From positions 167,703 through 231,702 of the forward strand of contig CANFTW010000005.1 in NCBI GenBank assembly GCA_947450025.1: DNA of 64,000 nucleotides, given 5' to 3'. The DNA comes from Bacteroidota bacterium (GTDB lineage Bacteria; Bacteroidota; Bacteroidia; B-17B0; Aurantibacillaceae). Under the pieces are notes generated by a model that did not search any database, was not told where the DNA came from, and saw only the letters and a program-made list of their open reading frames with translations. Both the position numbers and the translations under genes were made by a program. Numbering within the stretch: position 1 is the stretch's first letter; each line of letters begins with the position of its first letter. This document shows positions 27,620 to 36,019 of the stretch, in pieces.

Positions 27620-29956
27620 TTAATTAGATTTTAGTTGATTATACTCTTGTTTTAATTCGATACAGGCTTGAACGCAGACCTCTTCCAATTTGTCAACTAA
27701 GACATGTATTTCATCTGTCAATTCTTGAGTAATGGCATATTCTTGAACTTTTTTTGCCATGTTTTCAAAATCTTTATTAATACCAACGATGGTAAACGAT
27801 GGAATCATTTTGTGAACACTAGAATGTAAGGTTTGCCAGTCTTTTTCTTGCAAACTTTTTTTCATAGCTAATATCAAAGGGGGGGTTTGTTCTAAATATA
27901 AAAAAATCAATTCTTTCATCAGTGCGGGATTTGATTTTGTTTTTTGTATTAAATAACTCAAGTCTGTTAATTTCAATTCAGTAATAGGCTGACTAACTAT
28001 TTTATCATGCTTATTATTTTGATTAGATTTTTTAATTAATCCAACAATTTTATTATATAACAATTTATCGTCTACTGGCTTTGCTATGTAATCATTCATA
28101 CCTACCACTTTACATTTTTCTAAATCAACAGTGGTCACATCAGCCGTTAAAGCAATTATAGGGATTTCCGATTTCATTTCATTACGAATATACTCAGTCG
28201 CTTCAAAGCCGTTCATTTCAGGCATTTGCAAATCCATTAAAATAATATCATAATTAGTTTTCTGTAATTTTTCGATGGCAATTTTTCCGTTTGATGCAAT
28301 ATCTCGCTCAAAGCCAAATTCATCTAACAAGGTTTTCATAAGCAATTGATTAAGTGCTATATCTTCCACTACTAATACTTTAATTTGTTTCAAATCTGAG
28401 TCAAGCTCTAGCAATGTTAATTCCGGTTCTAATTCAACCTCAGGTTTAGATTTTTGAAAACTTAGCTTAAAACTGAATGTGGAGCCTTCCATCAATTCAC
28501 TCTTAACAAAAATGGTTCCGCCTTGAGATTCTACTAATTGCTTCACAATGGCTAAGCCAAGGCCAGTACCGCCATAAATTCTTGAAGTGCCACTTGACGC
28601 TTGCTGAAAATTTTCAAATATAGTTTCAATTTTATGTTTTGCAATCCCAATTCCTGTATCAGACACCTTAAATTCAATAGTCACCTCATCTTCTGTTTGC
28701 GAAACTAAATGAACACTAACTTTTATAATTCCTTTATTTGTAAATTTTAAAGCATTGCTCACTAAATTCAATATGATTTGATATAATCTTATAGAATCTC
28801 CAATTAAAATGTCTGGAATACAACTGTCATATTCTTTTATTAACGTCAGATTTTTTTCTTGAATTTTAGGTTCAAATAAATGGAGCATTGAAGCAAAGGA
28901 TGCTGCCATTTTAAATGGCACTTTTTCAAATCTCATTTTGCCGGCATCAACTTTTGCCAAATCTAATATATCGTTAATTAAAACAATTAAGGCGTCACCA
29001 CTCGTTTTAATAGCATCTAAATACTCTCTTTGTTTAGAAGTTAATTCGGTTTTTAAAACAACTTTTGTAAACCCAATGATGGCATTCATGGGTGTTCTAA
29101 TCTCATGGCTCATATTAGATAGAAATTGTTGTTTCGCTTTTAAAGCATATTCTGCTTTACTTTTTGCCTCTTCTGCAATTTCCAAAGCAAGTTCAGCAAA
29201 CACTCTAGCTTCTATCAATTCCTTTTCATTTCGCTTTTGCTCCATAATATCTCTGGCCACAATCACAGCACCTAAAACATTCCCTCTATCATCTTTGTAA
29301 ACCGAACCATTAAATAAAACATCTGTTAGCTTACCATCCCTTATGGTTAAAGGATAATCAGCTACAAAACCTCTTTCAAAAACTTCTAAATACACTTCAT
29401 TCGCTTTTTGAGGGTCAGTAAAATAATCTTTAAAATCAGTACCTTTTAAATCTTCACGTTTTACACCAGTCACCTTTATCATGGCTTCATTAACGTCCGT
29501 AATTTTTCCATCAGTACTAATCGTAAACAAAGGGTCACGACTTGATTCAATTAAACTTAAAGAATATTGGGATAAGAGCTTCTTCGCTGTAATATCATTT
29601 CTAATGGCTACATATTGATAAATATCTCCAAACTCGTTTAAAAAAGGGACTATCGTTGTATCCACCCAATAAATCTCGTCATCTTTAGCTTTATTTTTAA
29701 TCTCGCCTCTCCATATATTTTTACTTTGAATGGTTGACCAAATGCCTTTCATAAACTCTTTAGAATGGTATCCGGAATTAACCAATTTATGATCTTGTCC
29801 TATTAATTCTTCTCTGGAATATTTAGAAATTTTACAAAAATTATCGTTTGCGTAAATGATAATACCTAAAGTATTAGTTATGGCTACAATAGAAGACTCA
29901 TCTAATACTCTTTTATACCCTAATATTTCATTTTTTACCGCTGCTAATTCACTCAT
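27620..29956 (-). CDS. Hybrid histidine kinase PAS-PAS-HisKA-HATPase-REC-HPt
   Basis: 778 residues with no membrane segment, so a cytosolic sensor. Two PAS domains (about 12-125 and 133-245, with PAC-type ends) are followed by a linker helix, the HisKA phospho-acceptor His284 (NMSHEIRTPMN), the ATPase domain (N box NLVSNALKF, G1 DTGIGI, G2 GGTGLGLAI), a receiver with Asp575 (LMDLQMPEMNG) and a C-terminal HPt with His715 (SVHKMIPSF). All phosphorelay residues are present. It abuts the receiver gene and follows the AraC-type gene at 25 bases. Confidence 0.95.
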   Translation of the reverse strand: MSELAAVKNEILGYKRVLDESSIVAITNTLGIIIYANDNFCKISKYSREELIGQDHKLVNSGYHSKEFMKGIWSTIQSKNIWRGEIKNKAKDDEIYWVDTTIVPFLNEFGDIYQYVAIRNDITAKKLLSQYSLSLIESSRDPLFTISTDGKITDVNEAMIKVTGVKREDLKGTDFKDYFTDPQKANEVYLEVFERGFVADYPLTIRDGKLTDVLFNGSVYKDDRGNVLGAVIVARDIMEQKRNEKELIEARVFAELALEIAEEAKSKAEYALKAKQQFLSNMSHEIRTPMNAIIGFTKVVLKTELTSKQREYLDAIKTSGDALIVLINDILDLAKVDAGKMRFEKVPFKMAASFASMLHLFEPKIQEKNLTLIKEYDSCIPDILIGDSIRLYQIILNLVSNALKFTNKGIIKVSVHLVSQTEDEVTIEFKVSDTGIGIAKHKIETIFENFQQASSGTSRIYGGTGLGLAIVKQLVESQGGTIFVKSELMEGSTFSFKLSFQKSKPEVELEPELTLLELDSDLKQIKVLVVEDIALNQLLMKTLLDEFGFERDIASNGKIAIEKLQKTNYDIILMDLQMPEMNGFEATEYIRNEMKSEIPIIALTADVTTVDLEKCKVVGMNDYIAKPVDDKLLYNKIVGLIKKSNQNNKHDKIVSQPITELKLTDLSYLIQKTKSNPALMKELIFLYLEQTPPLILAMKKSLQEKDWQTLHSSVHKMIPSFTIVGINKDFENMAKKVQEYAITQELTDEIHVLVDKLEEVCVQACIELKQEYNQLKSN

Positions 29957-29981
29957 ATTTAATTTACGTCTTTATAAATAT

Positions 29982-30548
29982 CTAATTCCCAATCTCTTCA
30001 ATAGGACTCCTATGTTTGTCTTTCAATTGCTTAAAATGAGAAGGCGATAACCCTGTGACCTTTTTAAATTGATTAGATAAATGGGCAACACTGCTATAAT
30101 TTAACTTATAAGAAATTTCAGTTAAATTAAGTTCGTCATATAGCAGAAGTTCTTTAGCTCGTTCGATTTTATGAATAATGATAAATTGTTGAATGGTAAT
30201 ACCTTTGACTTCTGAAAAAACATTAGATAAATAGGTGTAATCGTGGTGAAGCTTTTCGCTAATATAATCAGAATAGTTCACCTTAGGTAATTCATCCGAA
30301 TAATGAACCATTTCAATAATCACATTTTTTATTTTCTCAATCAATACAGCACGCTTATCATCCATCAATTCGAGGCCAGAAAAAAGCAAGCCTTTTTTCA
30401 ATTCATCTCGTTGTTCCATTGAAAGGGTTTCCATAACATCAACTTCACCCAATTCAACTACAATAAAATGTAATCCCATTTTTTTTAATTCTTCTTTAAC
30501 TACCATTTTACAACGGGCGCTAACCATATACTTGATAAATAATTTCAC
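29982..30548 (-). CDS. AraC-type regulator with HMA-like N-terminal domain (copy 1)
   Basis: 188 residues. The C-terminal half is a standard AraC/XylS DNA-binding domain (NLTEISYKLNYSSVAHLSNQF, TGLSPSHFKQL). The first 75 residues have the order beta-alpha-beta-beta-alpha: LFIKYMVSARCKMVVKEELK, then HFIVVELGEVDVM, then a helix ending SGLEL. This resembles a heavy-metal-associated domain with the metal loop MxCxxC reduced to MVSARC. The start is a GTG at 30548, fixed by alignment with the paralogue at 30685-31245. It probably heads the transcript AraC-kinase-receiver. Confidence 0.85.
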   Translation of the reverse strand: MKLFIKYMVSARCKMVVKEELKKMGLHFIVVELGEVDVMETLSMEQRDELKKGLLFSGLELMDDKRAVLIEKIKNVIIEMVHYSDELPKVNYSDYISEKLHHDYTYLSNVFSEVKGITIQQFIIIHKIERAKELLLYDELNLTEISYKLNYSSVAHLSNQFKKVTGLSPSHFKQLKDKHRSPIEEIGN

Positions 30549-30569
30549 AATGCTTAAATTAAATCATAA

Positions 30570-30577
30570 CAAATATA
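30570..30577 (-). promoter_or_regulatory. -7 promoter box before the AraC-kinase-receiver unit
   Basis: On the minus strand TATATTTG matches TAnnTTTG and ends 21 bases before the GTG start at 30548. No TTTG is found at the -33 position; that place is occupied by one copy of the direct repeat at 30600-30630. Confidence 0.6.
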
Positions 30578-30599
30578 AGCATCATATACCTATAATGTA

Positions 30600-30630
30600 T
30601 TGCATAATTACTGGTACTATTTGCATAATT
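30600..30630. promoter_or_regulatory. Direct repeat TTGCATAATT, 21-base period: probable AraC-type operator
   Basis: TTGCATAATT occurs at 30600-30609 and again at 30621-30630, in the same orientation, exactly 21 bases apart, i.e. two helical turns. This is the geometry of the two half-sites bound by AraC-family dimers. The copy nearer the gene is centred about 30 bases from the -7 box at 30570-30577, overlapping the -33 position. Seen directly; its use as an operator is inferred. Confidence 0.6.
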
Positions 30631-30684
30631 CACACTTTTAAATTCACAAACAGAAATAAGTATGACTGGAAAATCAAGTTGGGG

Positions 30685-31245
30685 TTAGAGTTGATCGAGA
30701 GAGTTCCTTTTATGAAGTTTTAAGGATTTAAAAAAGGTTGGTGTTAAACCAGTAATACTTTTAAACTGACGAGACAAGTGTGCGGCACTACTGTAGTGCA
30801 TTTTATAAGCGATTTCAGAAAAATTTAATTCATCATATATGATAAGTTCTTTAACTTTTTCAATTTTATGTTTAAGAATATAATGTTCTATAGTAATCCC
30901 TTCCGTCTCTGAAAACAAATTTGACATGTAGGTGCAATCATACTTTAACTTGCTAGAAAGGTATTCAGAAAAATTTATTTTAGGCAAATCATCAGCGTAA
31001 TGAATCATTTCAACAATAACACATTTAATGCGATCGATGAGTATTGCTCTTTTATCCTCTAATAATTCTAAACCAAGTTTTTTTAATTTTTTATCTAAAA
31101 TCAACCATTGATCAGAAGATAGCTTTTCGGAAATTTCCACTTCACCAAGTTGAACATTTGTGAATTGTATTCCCATTTTTTGCAATATTCCTTTAACTAT
31201 TAAGATACAGCGTAAACTCACCATGTATTTAATAGAAAGTTTCAT
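30685..31245 (-). CDS. AraC-type regulator with HMA-like N-terminal domain (copy 2)
   Basis: 186 residues, paralogous over its full length to the gene at 29982-30548 (shared MKL-IKYMVS-RC start, QLGEVEI, ADDLPKINFSEYLS, YSSAAHLSRQFKSITGL). The AraC helix-turn-helix domain is complete. Cys13 corresponds to the second Cys of an HMA metal loop, and the first is Ser in both copies. The ATG overlaps the cupin stop by one base (TAATG), which implies coupled translation with the cupin gene. Confidence 0.85.
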   Translation of the reverse strand: MKLSIKYMVSLRCILIVKGILQKMGIQFTNVQLGEVEISEKLSSDQWLILDKKLKKLGLELLEDKRAILIDRIKCVIVEMIHYADDLPKINFSEYLSSKLKYDCTYMSNLFSETEGITIEHYILKHKIEKVKELIIYDELNFSEIAYKMHYSSAAHLSRQFKSITGLTPTFFKSLKLHKRNSLDQL

Positions 31246-31586
31246 TAATCCTCGTAACCACTTTTTATAACTGTAGAAAGCATCTTAAATTGTTGTTCCG
31301 CATGAAATCGATGCGAAGAGTGAGCTGGAATAATAATCCCATCACCTTGTTTTAATTTAAATTCAACATTATTAATGGTAAGTTCTGCGACACCATCAAT
31401 AATTTGAATATAGGTATCAAACGGCGATAATTTCTCTGCCAATTCTTCACCTGCATCAAAAGAAGACGCTGTAATATTGCCGGTGATTTTTTTAATAATT
31501 GTTTTACTCAATACGGCATTTGGCATGTATTCAATAATTTCCACAACAATATGTGTCTTTTCTTTTTCAATTGGGCGATTATCCAT
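31245..31586 (-). CDS. Cupin-domain protein
   Basis: 113 residues with the two cupin motifs of a small single-domain jelly roll: FDTYIQIIDGVAELTINN in place of motif 1 and GDGIIIPAHSSHRFHA as motif 2. The usual G(X)5HXH of motif 1 is absent, and metal binding would rest on the His residues of motif 2, so enzymatic activity is uncertain; ligand sensing is as likely. It is the first gene of a two-gene unit with AraC-type copy 2. Confidence 0.8.
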   Translation of the reverse strand: MDNRPIEKEKTHIVVEIIEYMPNAVLSKTIIKKITGNITASSFDAGEELAEKLSPFDTYIQIIDGVAELTINNVEFKLKQGDGIIIPAHSSHRFHAEQQFKMLSTVIKSGYED

Positions 31587-31687
31587 TTTCTTGTATTTAG
31601 TTAAAAATTATTTATGATGTTTTTGTAATGTAGGTATTTAAAATCAATAAGCTAACAATTAAAATATTAGATAACATACTGAAAAAT

Positions 31688-31720
31688 AAAAAACGCTTAG
31701 GAATTACCTAAGCGTTTTTT
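31688..31720. terminator. Terminator after the SprB-repeat gene
   Basis: A 14-base-pair stem (AAAAAACGCTTAGG with CCTAAGCGTTTTTT) and five-base loop, 16 bases past the stop of the large minus-strand gene. T and A tracts flank it on both sides. Confidence 0.87.
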
Positions 31721-31735
31721 ATTTACTAGGATGAA

Positions 31736-34700
31736 TTATTTACTAATATTTAATTTTTTAGTAAGGCTACTTCCGTTAGATGATATTTTAACAAAATAAG
31801 TCCCATTAATCATATCAGTTGTACTGAATCTATATATTGAAGCATTCACTTCAGCTATAAAAATAGTTTGTCCTAATAAATTAACTAATTCAATTTTATC
31901 AATTTTATATCCTACAGCTTCAATCGTAGCATAATCATTAGCAGGATTAGGGTAAATTTTCACATCACTTGTTGTGATTTGAATATTTGCAATTCCAGTA
32001 GAAATACCGACAATGAATGTATTGGACGTTGTGCATCCTTTTGAATCAGTAATGGTTACCATATATGAACCAGGATTTAAACCTGATACATCTTCTGTAG
32101 TTGCTCCATTTGACCATGTGTAAGCATATGGGCTTGTGCCACCATTCATAGTCACATCAATACTTCCATTTGTTGAAGATGAGGATGTTGCATCTAATAC
32201 AACTCCGTTAACAATTAATGGTGTTAATGGTTGAGTTAATGTAAATGTTTTAATACCTGAACAACCATTATAATCATATACTGTAACAGAATAAGAACCT
32301 GCTGTTAAATTAGTATTTGAAGAACTAGTTACTCCATTAGACCACTGATAGTAATATGGATTAATACCGCCAGTTACATTTAGATTAATAATACCATTAT
32401 TTCCGCCAGCACAAGAAACATTACTCACAAGTGGAGAAATAGTTAATAGTGTTGGTTCAGTAATAACCTGAGAAGTTGTTACAATACAATTATTACCATC
32501 TTTCACAAATACAGTATAGGTATTATTTCCTGCTAAATTTGTAAACGTGTTAACTGTTGAATAAGCAGAACCATTGATGCCAAATAAAAACGGACTCACT
32601 CCACCCGAAGCAGAAACATTAATGGCACCGTTATGTGATCCATAACAAGTTGCATTTAAAGCTCCAATCGTCACGTTAATTTGTCTAGGTTCAGCGATGG
32701 TAAACAAAGAAGTTCCTGTGCAATTAGCAGCATCTTTTACAGTAACGGTGTAAACACCAGCAGCTAAACCATTAAAAACAGTTCCTGATTGATAAGAGAA
32801 TCCACCATTTAAACTATATGCTAAAAATCCAGCACCACCAGAAGCTGCAATTGTTGCAGAAGCTGTAGCGCTTCCATGACAAGAAACACTAGAAGCAATC
32901 GGTGCGATTAAAAAAGCATTCGGTTGAGATAATGTTACTGACATTGTAGCGATACATGAATTAGCATCTTTCACTTGGACAAAATATGTTCCAGCCGTTA
33001 AATTGGTTAACATATTTGATGTTTGAAACGTAATGCCATCAATACTATAGTTAAGAATTCCAGTTCCTCCAACTACAGAGTTAATTGTAATTGTTCCGTC
33101 ATTACCACTGTTACAAGACACATTTTGAGAACTAGATGCTGTTACTGTTGGACCTCCAGCTGAAATTACGACACCTGATACTGTTCTGCTACATCCTGAA
33201 CCATCTTGTATCACCACAAAAATTGTTCCTGGACTTTGTGAAGAAAAAACACCAGAACTTACAAATGAAATTCCGTCAATACTATATTGGTAACCTGAAC
33301 CTGAACCACCAGCTCCTAATACTTGTATGATACCATTATTAGATCCACAAGTTGCATTAGTTGTATTGACTATTGATGTAATTTGCGCTGGTTGATTAAC
33401 TGATATGATTGAAGAAAATGTACACATATTTGCATCCTCTACAAAAACAGTATAAGTACCTGCTGGTAAATTAGCAAAGCTACTATTGTCAGAAAATTCT
33501 CCGCCATTAATACCATAAAAATATCCACCATTACCACCGTTTGCAGTTACAGAAATTGAACCGTTTTCGTTTCCAAAACATGAAGCTGAAATTGTATTTA
33601 ATGAAGCCGTTAAAATAGCTGGTTGATTAACAAGCACTGTTTGTGTTTTAATACAACTTGTAATGTCTTTTACAAAAACGGTATATGTTCCTGCAGATAA
33701 ACCAGAGAAATTTGAACCTGATTGGTAAGTTATACCATCAAGGCTATAATTACGAACACCTGTTCCTCCAGTAGAAGTAGCATTTATTTGTCCGTCACTT
33801 GATCCATTACAAAGAGTTTGTAATGAAGATAAGCCAATTGATAATAATGGTCCTTGCGATATAGTTACATGCATATGATTTGAACATCCTGCGTTATCTT
33901 TTACAACACAAGTATATGAACCAGCAGCAACATTTGTAAATAATCCACTTACTTGAAAAGTAGTTCCACCATCAATGCTATATTGTATTAATCCCGTTCC
34001 ACCAAATGAACTTAATGAAATACTTCCATCATTCCCTGAATTACAACTTACATTTGTAATATTTGGCAACAAAAGAGTTGGGCCAGTTAAAGAATTAATT
34101 AATACCACTGTTGAAGTCGTGCAACCATTAGCATCTTTTATAGTAAATAAATGTGGGCCTGCTGATAAATTAGTGTAATTCCCAATTGAACCATAAGTTC
34201 CTAAATCAAGTTTATAAGACAAAGGCGCAACACCGCCAGTTACAGATGATGTAAATGCGCCTGTTGATGTTCCGCAGCTTGCGTTTGTAGTTAAAATTGA
34301 ATTGATTGAAATTCCAGATGGTTGAGAAATATTTACTAATGATGTATTTGTACAGCCCTTAGAATCTTTAATATGTAATGTATATGACCCAGCTGTCAGA
34401 TTTGAGAATCCTGTACCTGATTGCCAAGAAGTACCATTAAGACTATAAGAATAAGGCGCTGCTCCAAATTGACCAATTGCTGTAAAACTTCCATTATTTC
34501 CTCCGTTACAATTCACGTTAGTTATAGCTGTTGAATTCACTGCTAATCCTACAGAAACAGAACTCATATAAGTTCTAGTGCAATTACCAGCCCAACCTTC
34601 AATGGTTGTGGTTAAGGTTGTTGTGTATACCCCACCTGCAGTATAGGTATGTGTGGGATTCATAAGATTAGAAACAGCTGATCCATCTCCAAAATTCCAT

Positions 34701-35470
34701 ATATAAAATTTATTTGAACCAGAATAATTTACTAGTCCAATTTTATTAAACATACTATCTTTTGTCATTTGAGTTGCATTTGTAAATGAAACAACATCAT
34801 TGATAGAATAGCAAGTTGAATTCGTTGTAAAACTTGGAGTATTCGTATGCGCCATATTTGGGACAATATAAAAATCGCCATCTTTACTAAAACTGTTTTT
34901 AGCACTCGCCCAATTATTTCCAGTGGATGTTCCAGCAAGAGAAGCTAAATCTTGACCACGACCTTCACCATTTCCAGTATATTTTAAACTGAATGCATTT
35001 CCATGAGGAAAATCATTAGTTACTTCAACGGATACAGCAAATCGATTATTAACAGTTACTCCTCCAGGAAATGTAATATCCATATATCCGAGGGAATTGG
35101 AAGGATGCGACCACCAAATTTCGTTTCTACTTGTAATTTGAGTTGTTGGCTTGCCACTTGCATCAACATTATAAACTGCAATTTTTAGAGACACTCCAGA
35201 CAGAGACCCACCTCCTCCTGGATAAGAACCAGATACTCTAACACTAATGATTTTTCCTGGACCTGAATAATTATACGTTTGAGATGCTTTTTCTTCAAAT
35301 CCATTTTGTAATTGGTAAGCACCTGTTCCAATGATTGTGTTCTTATAGTTGACGTAACCATTTAAATCATTATTGCATAATGATGTTGGGACTACACTAG
35401 GTGCTTGCCCTAGCATATTCCCCAGCCACAAGCATGAACTAGCGGCAATAAGAGTAATTTTTGTTTTCAT
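31736..35470 (-). CDS. Large secreted SprB-repeat protein with PKD and T9SS sorting domain
   Basis: 1244 residues. Signal peptide (cleaved near GQAPS), an N-terminal beta domain that may carry carbohydrate (about 35-205), a PKD domain (FYIWNFGDGSAVSNL, NPTHTYTAGGVY), then eleven SprB repeats of roughly 75-80 residues. Ten have a Cys near their start (NVSCNSGNDGSI type), and the last has lost it (DATSSSSTNGSI). The C-terminus (VKIYPNPANDYATIEAVG to KKLNISK) is a type A T9SS sorting domain. Such proteins are surface adhesins; SprB itself is moved along the cell surface in gliding flavobacteria. Whether this organism glides is not visible here. Confidence 0.92.
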   Translation of the reverse strand: MKTKITLIAASSCLWLGNMLGQAPSVVPTSLCNNDLNGYVNYKNTIIGTGAYQLQNGFEEKASQTYNYSGPGKIISVRVSGSYPGGGGSLSGVSLKIAVYNVDASGKPTTQITSRNEIWWSHPSNSLGYMDITFPGGVTVNNRFAVSVEVTNDFPHGNAFSLKYTGNGEGRGQDLASLAGTSTGNNWASAKNSFSKDGDFYIVPNMAHTNTPSFTTNSTCYSINDVVSFTNATQMTKDSMFNKIGLVNYSGSNKFYIWNFGDGSAVSNLMNPTHTYTAGGVYTTTLTTTIEGWAGNCTRTYMSSVSVGLAVNSTAITNVNCNGGNNGSFTAIGQFGAAPYSYSLNGTSWQSGTGFSNLTAGSYTLHIKDSKGCTNTSLVNISQPSGISINSILTTNASCGTSTGAFTSSVTGGVAPLSYKLDLGTYGSIGNYTNLSAGPHLFTIKDANGCTTSTVVLINSLTGPTLLLPNITNVSCNSGNDGSISLSSFGGTGLIQYSIDGGTTFQVSGLFTNVAAGSYTCVVKDNAGCSNHMHVTISQGPLLSIGLSSLQTLCNGSSDGQINATSTGGTGVRNYSLDGITYQSGSNFSGLSAGTYTVFVKDITSCIKTQTVLVNQPAILTASLNTISASCFGNENGSISVTANGGNGGYFYGINGGEFSDNSSFANLPAGTYTVFVEDANMCTFSSIISVNQPAQITSIVNTTNATCGSNNGIIQVLGAGGSGSGYQYSIDGISFVSSGVFSSQSPGTIFVVIQDGSGCSRTVSGVVISAGGPTVTASSSQNVSCNSGNDGTITINSVVGGTGILNYSIDGITFQTSNMLTNLTAGTYFVQVKDANSCIATMSVTLSQPNAFLIAPIASSVSCHGSATASATIAASGGAGFLAYSLNGGFSYQSGTVFNGLAAGVYTVTVKDAANCTGTSLFTIAEPRQINVTIGALNATCYGSHNGAINVSASGGVSPFLFGINGSAYSTVNTFTNLAGNNTYTVFVKDGNNCIVTTSQVITEPTLLTISPLVSNVSCAGGNNGIINLNVTGGINPYYYQWSNGVTSSSNTNLTAGSYSVTVYDYNGCSGIKTFTLTQPLTPLIVNGVVLDATSSSSTNGSIDVTMNGGTSPYAYTWSNGATTEDVSGLNPGSYMVTITDSKGCTTSNTFIVGISTGIANIQITTSDVKIYPNPANDYATIEAVGYKIDKIELVNLLGQTIFIAEVNASIYRFSTTDMINGTYFVKISSNGSSLTKKLNISK

Positions 35471-35578
35471 GATTTTTATATTATTTGTTTATGCAAATGT
35501 GCCAATGGGTGACACGATTCGTATTACATAGTTTAAATAATAAATTACATAAATCACGGATTTAAATTTTAACGCATA

Positions 35579-35611
35579 AAAAAAGCACTAGAGATACTCT
35601 AGTGCTTTTTT
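35579..35611. terminator. Terminator after the small His/Lys/Glu-rich gene
   Basis: A 15-base-pair stem (AAAAAAGCACTAGAG with its complement) around ATA, 14 bases beyond the stop of the gene at 35625-35882. Confidence 0.87.
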
Positions 35612-35624
35612 AAAATAAATACAC

Positions 35625-35882
35625 TTATTTATTTGACGCGTGATTTTTTAAATCAGTTGTTTGAACATCTTTCGCTAAAGCTAAATGTCCATGAGCAATA
35701 ATAGTACTTTTGGCTGCTTTTTCATGTTCTTCTTCTTCATGATGTTTAGCTGCTTCCAAGTGACTCTTTGCTGCAGCTTCTAAATGAGTAGCTGTTGTTT
35801 TATGATTTTCAATTCTTTTTTTGTTATCCTCAGGAGTAACATTTTTTTTCTCAATTTTCATTGGGGTTGTTTGAGTTGTCAT
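35625..35882 (-). CDS. Small His/Ala/Lys/Glu-rich protein, function unknown
   Basis: 85 residues without signal peptide, almost entirely charged helix. The centre reads as repeated short helical units of His, Ala, Lys and Glu (THLEAAAKSHLEAAKHHEEE, AHGHLALAKD). Proteins of this look occur in stress-related clusters in several phyla, but no function is established that I know. Single-gene unit with its own terminator, between the SprB-repeat gene and ctaA. Confidence 0.65.
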   Translation of the reverse strand: MTTQTTPMKIEKKNVTPEDNKKRIENHKTTATHLEAAAKSHLEAAKHHEEEEHEKAAKSTIIAHGHLALAKDVQTTDLKNHASNK

Positions 35883-36019
35883 GATAGTTAGTATTAATTT
35901 GTAACAACATTATTACAATTCAAAGTGACAACTAAAGACAAGAAAAAAGATACATAACAACCTAAATAAATTACATATTTTACTTATTTATCTTTACTAA
36001 ATAAAACAAATAATAGTAA

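Noticed and set aside
28938..29300. 120-codon plus-strand frame inside the hybrid kinase gene
   Set aside because: Lies wholly opposite the HisKA region, which has intact motifs; composition is that of an antisense frame.
31688..35611. The similar hairpins at 1748-1780 and 31688-31720 as a dispersed repeat
   Set aside because: They share AAAAAACGCTTAG or AAAAAACGCTAAG by terminator convergence; each sits just past a stop codon and loops differ.
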